Shown piece after piece: positions 55,268 through 63,490 of a DNA stretch of 64,000 nucleotides; the first letter of the stretch is position 1; every line of letters starts with the position of its first letter. The position numbers were made by a program, and so were the translations under genes. Location: NCBI GenBank assembly GCA_947451925.1, contig CANGAW010000006.1, forward strand, positions 1 to 64,000, written 5' to 3'. Below the pieces are notes generated by a model that was given only the letters and a program-made list of their open reading frames with translations, was not told the DNA's origin and made no database searches. The DNA comes from Burkholderiales bacterium. Its GTDB lineage: Bacteria; Pseudomonadota; Gammaproteobacteria; Burkholderiales; Burkholderiaceae_D.

Positions 55268-55340
55268 GTTCACGTAAATGTAAAAACAAACGAGACAAAC
55301 CGAAATTCTTAAAAACCGCCAGGAATGGCGGTTTTTTATT
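55249..55340 (+). promoter_or_regulatory. Predicted attenuator: antiterminator segment (GGCGGT 55249-55254) and intrinsic terminator (55310-55340)
   Basis: Terminator AAAAACCGCCA-GGAA-TGGCGGTTTTTT; its 5' arm ACCGCC is exactly complementary to GGCGGT in the leader ORF; CCAGCC-AAAC-GGC(GG)TGG offers a competing 1:2 hairpin. Confidence 0.72.
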
Positions 55341-55368
55341 GTTTACGAAAACCGTACCTGGAGAAGCT

Positions 55369-56436
55369 ATGCCCCGCACCGATGACCTGAGGATTCGAGA
55401 ATTGAAAGAACTGACGCCACCATCGCATCTGATCCGCGAGTTTCCCTGCTCGGATCACATAGCCAGTGTCACGGCCAATGCGCGCACCTCTCTGCACCGT
55501 ATTCTGCACGGTCAGGATGACCGGATGATGGTGGTGATCGGGCCTTGCTCGATTCACGATACCAAGGCAGCGATGGAATACGCGAACCGGCTGGTCAAAG
55601 AGCGCGCCCGCTTCAAGGATGATCTGGAAATCGTGATGCGCGTGTACTTCGAAAAGCCGCGCACCACAGTGGGCTGGAAAGGGCTGATCAACGATCCTTT
55701 CCTCGACAACAGTTTTCGCATCAATGATGGTCTGCGCATCGCCCGTGAACTGCTGATGAACATTAATGAACTCGGCCTGCCGGCAGGCACCGAATTCCTC
55801 GACGTGATCAGCCCGCAGTACATAGCCGACCTGATCAGCTGGGGCGCGATTGGTGCGCGCACCACGGAATCGCAAGTCCATCGCGAACTGGCATCCGGCT
55901 TGTCCTGTCCGGTCGGTTTCAAGAACGGCACCGATGGCAATATCAAGATTGCCGTCGATGCGATCAAGGCCGCATCGCAACCGCATCACTTTTTGTCCGT
56001 GACCAAGGGCGGGCATTCGGCCATTGTGTCAACCAACGGCAATGAAGACTGTCACATCATTCTGCGCGGCGGCAAGGCACCAAACTATGATGCAGCCAGC
56101 GTCGAAGCGGCTTGCAAAGACATCGCGGCTTCAGGTCTGGCTTCGCGCCTGATGATCGACGCCTCGCATGCCAACAGCTCGAAGAAGCCGGAAAATCAGG
56201 TACCGGTCTGCGCCGATATCGCGATGCAAGTCGCCGCTGGTGATGATCGTATCGTTGGCGTCATGGTCGAATCCCATCTGGTGGGCGGTCGTCAGGATCT
56301 GGTCGTGGGCAAGGAATTGACTTATGGTCAGTCGGTTACCGATGGCTGCATCGACTGGGACAGCAGCCTGCAAGTGCTGGAAGGTCTGGCTGCTGCGGTA
56401 CGTCAGCGGCGTCTGGCCAAGAGCGCGGAAGCATAA
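55369..56436 (+). CDS. aroG: 3-deoxy-7-phosphoheptulonate synthase, class I (AroF/G/H type)
   Basis: VVIGPCSIHDTKAAMEYANRL, MRVYFEKPRTTVGWKGLINDP, GIARTTESQ-like IGARTTESQVHRELASGLSCPVGFKNGTDG; ATG at 55369 after GGAG. Confidence 0.95.
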   Translation: MPRTDDLRIRELKELTPPSHLIREFPCSDHIASVTANARTSLHRILHGQDDRMMVVIGPCSIHDTKAAMEYANRLVKERARFKDDLEIVMRVYFEKPRTTVGWKGLINDPFLDNSFRINDGLRIARELLMNINELGLPAGTEFLDVISPQYIADLISWGAIGARTTESQVHRELASGLSCPVGFKNGTDGNIKIAVDAIKAASQPHHFLSVTKGGHSAIVSTNGNEDCHIILRGGKAPNYDAASVEAACKDIAASGLASRLMIDASHANSSKKPENQVPVCADIAMQVAAGDDRIVGVMVESHLVGGRQDLVVGKELTYGQSVTDGCIDWDSSLQVLEGLAAAVRQRRLAKSAEA

Positions 56437-56463
56437 AGCACTGCTTGCTTTTTTTAAGAGGAA

Positions 56464-56500
56464 GAGCCGGGTTCTGTGTATTGCAGAACCCGGCTTTTTT
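56464..56500. terminator. Intrinsic terminator after aroG (convergent with IclR gene)
   Basis: AGCCGGGTTCTG-TGTATTG-CAGAACCCGGCTTTTTT. Confidence 0.92.
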
Positions 56501-57294
56501 CATGCCCGGCCAGTGGCCTGCAAGTGACCCAGCCGGTTTGATACGTCGTCGGCGCAGCGTTTGATTTTTTTCGCGATCTCGCCGGTCCAGCTGGCATCGA
56601 AATAGCCGGCCGGTCCAATGGCGGTAATCCCCAGTCGGATGACGCCGGTGTGTTCGAAAACCGGTGCGCAAATCGCATTAATGCCGGGGATCGGTTCGCC
56701 CTGCACCCGCGCCATGCCGCGCTTTCTGATATCCGCCAATAGGGGTTCGATTTCTTTCAGTGGTTTGCCGGAGGCACCAAAGCCGGCGGCCACGCCATTG
56801 CGGTTTTCCTGCGCTATCATTCGCTCAACCTGCATGGGTGGCAGGAAGGCGGCAAACACGCGGCCGGTGGCGGTGGACTGTATCGACATCACGGTGCCGG
56901 TGCGCATATTGACGTGAATCGGATAGCTGGATTCGCTGATGTAAATAATCGTCGGCCCCTGATTGCCGAGTACCGACAGCCCGACCGTCTGATCGATTTC
57001 GGACGCGAGTTGGGTCACCATCGGAATCGCAATGCGTACCGGGTCGAGCAAATGCAGGCTGATCAAGCCAAGCTGCAGCGCAAAGGGGCCCAGTTCATAG
57101 CGGCCAGTCAGCGGATCTTGTTCGATCATGCCAAAACTACTGAAGCTGACCAGATAGGGATGGGCCTTGGCCGACGGCATGCCAGCCTTTTTTGCCAGGT
57201 CGCCCAGACTCATGGGCCGGCCTTCGTCGACTAAGGTCGCAAGCAGTCGCCCGCCGATTTCAATTGACTGGATGCCGCGCCGACTCTTATCCAT
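56500..57294 (-). CDS. IclR-family transcriptional regulator
   Basis: GIQSIEIGGRLLATLVDEGRPMSLGDLAKKAGMPSAKAHPYLVSF winged HTH plus IclR effector domain. Confidence 0.95.
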   Translation of the reverse strand: MDKSRRGIQSIEIGGRLLATLVDEGRPMSLGDLAKKAGMPSAKAHPYLVSFSSFGMIEQDPLTGRYELGPFALQLGLISLHLLDPVRIAIPMVTQLASEIDQTVGLSVLGNQGPTIIYISESSYPIHVNMRTGTVMSIQSTATGRVFAAFLPPMQVERMIAQENRNGVAAGFGASGKPLKEIEPLLADIRKRGMARVQGEPIPGINAICAPVFEHTGVIRLGITAIGPAGYFDASWTGEIAKKIKRCADDVSNRLGHLQATGRA

Positions 57295-57319
57295 AAAATG
57301 TCCAGTGATTGGGTTGGCT

Positions 57320-57356
57320 GAATAATACGGATCATTTAATCTAAAGTAAATTATTC
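57320..57356. promoter_or_regulatory. Candidate operator in IclR/MBL divergent promoter region
   Basis: Inverted repeat GAATAAT (57320-57326) / ATTATTC (57350-57356) in AT-rich intergenic region. Confidence 0.35.
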
Positions 57357-57454
57357 GTTAATAGCAAACTAATTGACCTAAACCGAATTTCGGCATAATC
57401 TTTCCGCAGTTTTGAATGTCCATCATTTGCCATGCGCATTAGCGGGAGAACCCA

Positions 57455-58417
57455 ATGAATACCAAGAAGTTTGCGTCGCAAGCCGACCTGCAGGAAAAAA
57501 AGACCAGTTTCATCAAGCTCTCCGATAACGCCTATGCGTATACCGCCGAAGGCGATCCGAATTCGGGCGTGATCATCGGCGACGATGCCGTGATGGTGAT
57601 CGACACTACCGCTACGCCAGTGATGGCGCAGGCGCTGATCAAGCATATTCGCGACATCACCGATCTGCCGATCAAATACGTGACCCTGACGCACTACCAT
57701 GCGGTGCGCGTACTAGGAGCCTCCGCCTACTTCGATGAAGGCGCAGAGCAGGTGATCGCTTCGCGCGGCACCTATGAACTGATCGTTGAGCGCGGCGCGC
57801 AAGATATGCAGTCCGAAATCGAACGTTTTCCGCGTCTGTTTGCCGGCGTTGAATCGGTGCCGGGCCTGACCTGGCCAACGCTGGTGTTCGATCATGCGCT
57901 GACCGTTTTCATGGGCAAGCTTGAAGTGCAGATCATGCATGTCGGCATGGGCCATACCAAGGGCGACACCATTGTCTGGATTCCTTCGCAAAAAGTGCTG
58001 TTCTCCGGCGACCTGGTGGAATATGACGCCGCTGCCTACACCGGCGACGCACAACTTGAAGAATGGCCGCACACGCTGGAAGTCTTGCGTGCCATGGGTG
58101 CAGATAAATTAGTGCCCGGCCGCGGTCCGGCACTGCTCAACCCTGCCGAAGTCAATGCCGGTCTGGACTACACCAAAGAGTTCGTCACCACCTTGTTGTC
58201 GAGCGCAAAAGAAGCCGTCGCTGCCGGGCATGACCTGAAAGCGGCGATGGCGCATGTGCGTTCACACATGGATGGCAAATTTGGTCATGTATTCATTTAT
58301 GAACACTGCCTGCCATTTGATGTCACGCGTGCGGTGGATGAAGCCCGCGGCATTAAACATCCGCGCATCTGGACCGCAGAGCGCGACAAGGAAATGTGGC
58401 ACGCCTTGCAAGACTGA
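57455..58417 (+). CDS. MBL-fold metallo-hydrolase with altered metal-binding motifs
   Basis: GVIIGDDAVMVIDTTATP, LTHYHAVRVLGASAY, GMGHTKGDTIVW, LFSGDLVE, LVPGRGPAL. Confidence 0.9.
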   Translation: MNTKKFASQADLQEKKTSFIKLSDNAYAYTAEGDPNSGVIIGDDAVMVIDTTATPVMAQALIKHIRDITDLPIKYVTLTHYHAVRVLGASAYFDEGAEQVIASRGTYELIVERGAQDMQSEIERFPRLFAGVESVPGLTWPTLVFDHALTVFMGKLEVQIMHVGMGHTKGDTIVWIPSQKVLFSGDLVEYDAAAYTGDAQLEEWPHTLEVLRAMGADKLVPGRGPALLNPAEVNAGLDYTKEFVTTLLSSAKEAVAAGHDLKAAMAHVRSHMDGKFGHVFIYEHCLPFDVTRAVDEARGIKHPRIWTAERDKEMWHALQD

Positions 58418-58429
58418 ACCGGGTTCGCG

Positions 58430-60097
58430 ATGCATCAGACCTATACCTATCAAAAGTTTGTCTACACCCCACCGGCCGAACTGCAACAGGAGAGCGTTGC
58501 AAGGCGTCCGCTGGTCATCGTCGGTGCCGGCCCGGTTGGGCTGGCAGCGGCCATCGATGCGCGTCTGCAAGGCATAGAGGTGCTGCTTGTTGATGATGAC
58601 GACACCGTATCTGTCGGCTCCCGCGGCCTGTGTTATGCCAAGCGCACGCTGGACGTGCTGGACCGTCTCGGTTGCGGTGATCCGGTGGTGGAGAAGGGCG
58701 TGGGCTGGGATGTAGGCCGCACCTTCTTTCATGATGACGAAGTCTTCAACTTCAATCTGCGACCCCAAGCCGGCTTCAAGCGGCCGGGCATGGTCAACCT
58801 GCAGCAATACTATCTGGAAGAATATCTGGCCAGACGTGCGCTGGAGCTGGGTGCTGAACTACGCTGGAAAAGTAAAGTCGTCGCCATTGATTCGCAAGAT
58901 GACGGTGTGCGATTGCAAGTCGAGACACCGGACGGCTGCTATGCGCTGGACGCTGACTGGCTGATTGTCTGCGACGGTGCACGCAGTCCGATTCGCAATA
59001 TGCTGGGCCTTGAAGTCGACGGCAAGGTGTTCATGGATCGCTTCCTGATTGCCGACGTGCTGATGAAGGCCGATTTTCCTGCGGAGCGCTGGTTCTGGTT
59101 TAATCCGCCTTTTCATCCCGAACAATCGGTTTTGTTACATCGTGAAGCCGATGACGTATGGCGCATCGATTTCCAGCTTGGCTGGGATGTCGACCCTGAA
59201 GAAGAGAAAAAGCCCGAGAACGTGATCCCGCGCATCAAGGCCATGCTCGGTGACGATCGCGAATTTTCGCTGGAATGGGTCAGTGTCTATACCTTTCAGT
59301 GCCGGCGCATGCAGTCCTTCCGTCACGGTCGCTGCCTGTTTGCGGGCGACGCCGCGCATCAGGTGTCGCCGTTCGGTGCGCGAGGCGCCAACTCCGGCGT
59401 GCAAGACGCCGACAACCTGATCTGGAAACTGAAACTGGTTTTAGACGGCAAGGCACCGGCGCAACTGCTCGACACCTATTCGACCGAACGCGCTGCTGCG
59501 GCAGATGAAAACATTTTGAACTCCACCCGTTCAACCGATTTCATCACGCCCAAAGGGCCTGTCAGCAAAACCTTCCGCAATGCCGTGCTTGAACTATCAC
59601 GAGAGCATGCCTTTGCGCGCAAGCTGGTTAATTCCGGCCGCCTGTCCGTGCCGACCTTTCTTACCAACTCGGTATTGAACACGATTGATAGCGATGAATT
59701 TGCCGGCGACATGGTGCCCGGTGCGCCTATGGACGACGCCCCAGTGCAAATCAATGCGCAGCGGCAGTGGCTGATTGATCAATGCGGTGGCCGCTTTCAG
59801 GCGCTGTATTTTGTCACTGACCCAGCGCAAATTTCCGCCGAACTGATTGCGTTGTTTGCGCGTCTGGCTAATGCCAGTATTCCGGTCGAAACCTTGATTG
59901 TCGCCAGTAAGCCAGGGCATCTGCCGGGCCTGACGGTGGCAGTCGATGAAGAAGGTCTGGCTGCTGCGCGATACGATGCCAGTGCGGGTACTTTCTATTT
60001 GCTGCGACCGGATCAGCATGTGGCTGCGCGCTGGCGTCAGCCCGCAGAAGCGCAGATCAACATGGCCCTTGCACGCGCTACTTGCAACCTCGTATAG
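58430..60097 (+). CDS. FAD-dependent aromatic hydroxylase (PheA/TfdB-like; candidate MhaA-type 3-hydroxyphenylacetate 6-hydroxylase flavoprotein)
   Basis: VIVGAGPVGLAAAIDARLQGIEVLLVDDD, VCDGARSPIRNMLGL, GRCLFAGDAAHQVSPFGARGANSGVQDADNLIWKL. Confidence 0.9.
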   Translation: MHQTYTYQKFVYTPPAELQQESVARRPLVIVGAGPVGLAAAIDARLQGIEVLLVDDDDTVSVGSRGLCYAKRTLDVLDRLGCGDPVVEKGVGWDVGRTFFHDDEVFNFNLRPQAGFKRPGMVNLQQYYLEEYLARRALELGAELRWKSKVVAIDSQDDGVRLQVETPDGCYALDADWLIVCDGARSPIRNMLGLEVDGKVFMDRFLIADVLMKADFPAERWFWFNPPFHPEQSVLLHREADDVWRIDFQLGWDVDPEEEKKPENVIPRIKAMLGDDREFSLEWVSVYTFQCRRMQSFRHGRCLFAGDAAHQVSPFGARGANSGVQDADNLIWKLKLVLDGKAPAQLLDTYSTERAAAADENILNSTRSTDFITPKGPVSKTFRNAVLELSREHAFARKLVNSGRLSVPTFLTNSVLNTIDSDEFAGDMVPGAPMDDAPVQINAQRQWLIDQCGGRFQALYFVTDPAQISAELIALFARLANASIPVETLIVASKPGHLPGLTVAVDEEGLAAARYDASAGTFYLLRPDQHVAARWRQPAEAQINMALARATCNLV

Positions 60098-60106
60098 GAG
60101 TCGTCC

Positions 60107-60331
60107 ATGTCCCTAAACCTCGAACCGAATTTTAACGAGCCGGGTAAACGCTATTTCCGTGACTTCTCGCCGGGCGACGATTTTTATCAGAGTCTGATCG
60201 ATCTGCATCTGGATCTGAGTGAAGAGCAAAGCGCCAGCGTCAATGCCAAACTGATTTTGATTCTGTCTAACCACATCGGCGACATGAGTGTTTTGCGTGA
60301 AGCGATGACGCTGGCGCGTGCCGGCATCTGA
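60107..60331 (+). CDS. Small DUF2783-like protein (candidate coupling partner of the flavin hydroxylase)
   Basis: 74 aa SLNLEPNFNEPGKRYFRDFSPGDDFYQSLIDLHLDLSEEQSASVNAKLILILSNHIGD, 9 bp after the FAD hydroxylase. Confidence 0.7.
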   Translation: MSLNLEPNFNEPGKRYFRDFSPGDDFYQSLIDLHLDLSEEQSASVNAKLILILSNHIGDMSVLREAMTLARAGI

Positions 60332-60361
60332 CGCAAATCAGACTTTATTTTTGGAGGTTTT

Positions 60362-60904
60362 ATGTTGCTTCAAGGCGTACATCACGTGGCTTACCGCTGC
60401 AAGGATGCGAAGGAAACCGTGGAGTGGTACACCCAGCATCTGGCGATGAATTTTGTGCTGGCTATTGCCGAAAACGAAGTGCCGTCGACCAAGGCGCCTG
60501 ATCCTTACATGCACATCTTTCTGGATGCCGGCAATGGCAATGTGCTGGCATTTTTTGAATTGCCAACACAGCAGCCTATGGACCGTGATCAGAACACACC
60601 GGCCTGGGTACAGCATCTGGCGTTCAAAGTCGAGTCGATGAAAACCCTGCTGGCTACCAAAGCCAGACTGGAAGCTGCGGGCATTGCCGTCATCGGTCCG
60701 GTCAACCACACCATCTTCAAAAGTATTTATTTCTTTGACCCGAATGGACACCGTCTGGAGTTGGCAGTCGATTGCGGTACGCCAGAAATGTACGAGAAAC
60801 TCGATCAGGTGAAATGGGACATGCTCGAAGAATGGAGCAAAACCAAAAAAGCGCCGCAACATGCACGCTGGATGCATGACGACAGCCTGACTTCGGGAGC
60901 ATGA
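60362..60904 (+). CDS. VOC-superfamily (extradiol dioxygenase/glyoxalase fold) protein
   Basis: GVHHVAYRCKDAKETVEWYTQHL, WVQHLAFKVESM, DPNGHRLELAV: candidate 2-His/1-Glu metal triad. Confidence 0.88.
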   Translation: MLLQGVHHVAYRCKDAKETVEWYTQHLAMNFVLAIAENEVPSTKAPDPYMHIFLDAGNGNVLAFFELPTQQPMDRDQNTPAWVQHLAFKVESMKTLLATKARLEAAGIAVIGPVNHTIFKSIYFFDPNGHRLELAVDCGTPEMYEKLDQVKWDMLEEWSKTKKAPQHARWMHDDSLTSGA

Positions 60905-62256
60905 GGGTGACGCAACTAAATGTGACGCAAAAAAATGTGACGCAACTAAACGAGACACATGATCCGGCCTTGCAAAGCTGGGTCAGTTCAGCCAATTTTG
61001 CCGGCACCGATTTTCCCATTCAAAATTTGCCGTTTGCAGTTTTTCGTCGCAGCGGATCGAACGAAGCATTTCGCGGCGGTGTCGCCATTGGCGACGCGGT
61101 ACTTGATTTGGCCGCAGTCCATGCAAAAGGGATTTTCACAGGCCCGGCTGGCCTGGCGGTGCAGGCTGCAGCAGCTGAAAATCTGAACGCCTTCATGGCG
61201 CTGGGGCCAGCAGTCTGGAGCGCGCTGCGGCTGGCGCTGTCACGCGCTTTGCGCGCTGGTGCAAAAGAAGAACACGCTTTGCAAGACTGCCTGTTGCCTA
61301 TGGCAGCCGTGGAATACACGGTGCCGGCCAACATCGGCGACTACACGGATTTTTATACTTCCATTTATCACGCGACCAATATCGGCAAATTATTCAGGCC
61401 CGATAATCCGCTGCTGCCCAATTACAAATGGATACCGATCGGCTATCACGGCCGTGCGTCAAGCATCGGTATCTCCGGTCAGCACTTTCGCCGTCCTTTG
61501 GGGCAGATCATGCCGCCGGGTGCAGAAAAGCCGGTCTTGGCACTCTCGAAACGCCTCGATATTGAACTGGAACTGGGCATCTTCATCGGTGCCGGCAATG
61601 CGCTGGGCGAATCGATTCCCATCGCGGAAGCGGAAAGCCATGTGTTCGGCATTTGCCTGTTGAACGACTGGTCGGCGCGCGATATACAGGGCTGGGAATA
61701 TCAGCCACTCGGCCCTTTTCTGGCGAAAAATTTTGCCACCACGATTTCACCCTGGATCGTCACCCTGGAAGCGCTGGCACCATACCGGACTGCGTTTACC
61801 CGTCCGGCAGAAGACCCGCAGCCGCTGCCTTATCTCGATAGCGAAGCGAACCGCGCAGCGGGCGCATTCGATATCCAGTTACAGGTCGGTTTGCAGACGC
61901 CACGCATGCGCGAAGAAAAACAAAGCGAGCATGTATTTTGCCGCACCAGTTATCGCCATGCGTACTGGACGATTGCGCAAATGCTCACCCACCACACGGT
62001 CAATGGTTGCAATCTGCGACCCGGCGATTTGTTCGGCAGCGGCACCTTGTCTGGACCCACGCTGGAGCAGGCCGGAGCATTGATCGAGATTACCGCTGGC
62101 GGCAAAAATCCCATGCCCTTGCCAAACGGCGAGCAGCGTACTTTTCTGGAAGATGGTGACACGGTGGTGATTCGTGGCTGGTGCGAAAAGCCAGGCGCTG
62201 CGCGCATTGGTTTTGGCGACTGCACGGGCACGGTCATGCCGGGGAAAGTTGTCTGA
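60901..62256 (+). CDS. fahA: Fumarylacetoacetase
   Basis: THDPALQSWVSSANFAGTDFPIQNLPFAVF, IGDYTDFYTSIYHATNIGKLFRPDNPLLPNYKWIPIGYHGRASSIGISG, GSGTLSGP. Confidence 0.95.
   Translation: MRVTQLNVTQKNVTQLNETHDPALQSWVSSANFAGTDFPIQNLPFAVFRRSGSNEAFRGGVAIGDAVLDLAAVHAKGIFTGPAGLAVQAAAAENLNAFMALGPAVWSALRLALSRALRAGAKEEHALQDCLLPMAAVEYTVPANIGDYTDFYTSIYHATNIGKLFRPDNPLLPNYKWIPIGYHGRASSIGISGQHFRRPLGQIMPPGAEKPVLALSKRLDIELELGIFIGAGNALGESIPIAEAESHVFGICLLNDWSARDIQGWEYQPLGPFLAKNFATTISPWIVTLEALAPYRTAFTRPAEDPQPLPYLDSEANRAAGAFDIQLQVGLQTPRMREEKQSEHVFCRTSYRHAYWTIAQMLTHHTVNGCNLRPGDLFGSGTLSGPTLEQAGALIEITAGGKNPMPLPNGEQRTFLEDGDTVVIRGWCEKPGAARIGFGDCTGTVMPGKVV
60907..60951 (+). repeat. 15-bp tandem repeat, 3 units, in frame at the fahA 5' end
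   Basis: GTGACGCAACTAAAT / GTGACGCAAAAAAAT / GTGACGCAACTAAAC encoding VTQLN-VTQKN-VTQLN. Confidence 0.9.
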
Positions 62257-62903
62257 TGAAACTCTATAGCTACTTTCGCAGTTCGGCGTCGTATCGGGTG
62301 CGCATAGCCCTGAACCTCAAAGGCCTGACTTACGAAACGGTGCCGGTGCATCTGCTCAAAGACGGTGGCGAGCAATTGACGCCGGCCTACCGGCAATTGA
62401 GTCAGGATGGTCTGGTGCCCGTACTGGTCACAAACGATGGCCAGAGCCTGACCCAGTCGCTGGCCATCATCGACTATCTGGAAGAAACCTGTGCCACCCC
62501 CGCCTTGCTGCCGTCTGATCCGCTTGACCGGGCCTGGGTGCGAAGCCTTGCGCTATCGATTGCCTGCGATATCCATCCGCTGAACAATTTGCGGGTACTG
62601 CGTTATCTGGTCAATGAAATGGCGGTCCCGGAAGAAGCCAAAAACCGCTGGTACAAGCATTGGGTCGAGCAGGGCTTGATGAGTGTCGAGCAGGTATTGG
62701 CGGCAGATGCCCGGACCGGCCGCTATTGCTTCGGCGAGCTACCCGGTCTGGCGGATTGCTGTCTGGTGCCGCAGGTGGCCAATGCAGAACGCATGGGCTG
62801 CGACCTGTCTGCGATGCCCACCATTTTGCGCATTAACGCCGCTTGCCTTGCGCTGGAGGCGTTTGCTGCCGCATCGCCTGCACGTCAGGCCGATGCGGAG
62901 TAA
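62256..62903 (+). CDS. maiA: Maleylacetoacetate isomerase (zeta-class GST)
   Basis: MKLYSYFRSSASYRVRIALNLKGLTYETVPVHLLKDGGEQ; TGATG overlap with fahA stop. Confidence 0.95.
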   Translation: MKLYSYFRSSASYRVRIALNLKGLTYETVPVHLLKDGGEQLTPAYRQLSQDGLVPVLVTNDGQSLTQSLAIIDYLEETCATPALLPSDPLDRAWVRSLALSIACDIHPLNNLRVLRYLVNEMAVPEEAKNRWYKHWVEQGLMSVEQVLAADARTGRYCFGELPGLADCCLVPQVANAERMGCDLSAMPTILRINAACLALEAFAAASPARQADAE

Positions 62904-62919
62904 ATCATGGCTGTGCTGA

Positions 62920-63405
62920 TTAGTCTCTGAAATTATTGAATTCCAGCGGCAAATCAGTGACTTCTTTTCTCAGTAGCGCCATGGTGGCCTGCAAGTCGTC
63001 GCGCTTGGCGCCGGTTACCCGCAATGCTTCGCCCTGAATGCTGGCTTGCACCTTGGTTTTACTGTCCTTGATGATGCGCTGAATTTTTTTCGCCGCATCG
63101 GACTCGATGCCATTTTTCACCTTGATGACTTGCTTGACCTTGTCGCCACCGATTTTTTCGATCTTGCCCAGGTCAAGAAAACGCACATCCACATTGCGCT
63201 TGCTCATTTTGGTGGTCAGTACATCTCGCACCTGACTGAGTTGAAATTCGCTGTCAGCATAAGCGGTCAGTTCACGCTCTTTTTGTTCGACGCGGGCGTC
63301 GCTGCCTTTGAAGTCGAAGCGGGTCGTGATTTCCTTGTTACTCTGTTCGACAGCATTTTTTACTTCGACCTGATTGGCTTCTGATACAACATCAAATGAT
63401 GGCAT
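62920..63405 (-). CDS. yajQ: YajQ/UPF0234 family nucleotide-binding protein
   Basis: [37 protein letters not shown]. Confidence 0.97.
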   Translation of the reverse strand: MPSFDVVSEANQVEVKNAVEQSNKEITTRFDFKGSDARVEQKERELTAYADSEFQLSQVRDVLTTKMSKRNVDVRFLDLGKIEKIGGDKVKQVIKVKNGIESDAAKKIQRIIKDSKTKVQASIQGEALRVTGAKRDDLQATMALLRKEVTDLPLEFNNFRD

Positions 63406-63490
63406 TGACTAATTCCTCCCGGACCGTGACAAGTGCGCATTTTAGCGGAAAAATTAGCGCTCACAGTCAGATCGGTATAATCCAGCGCCT

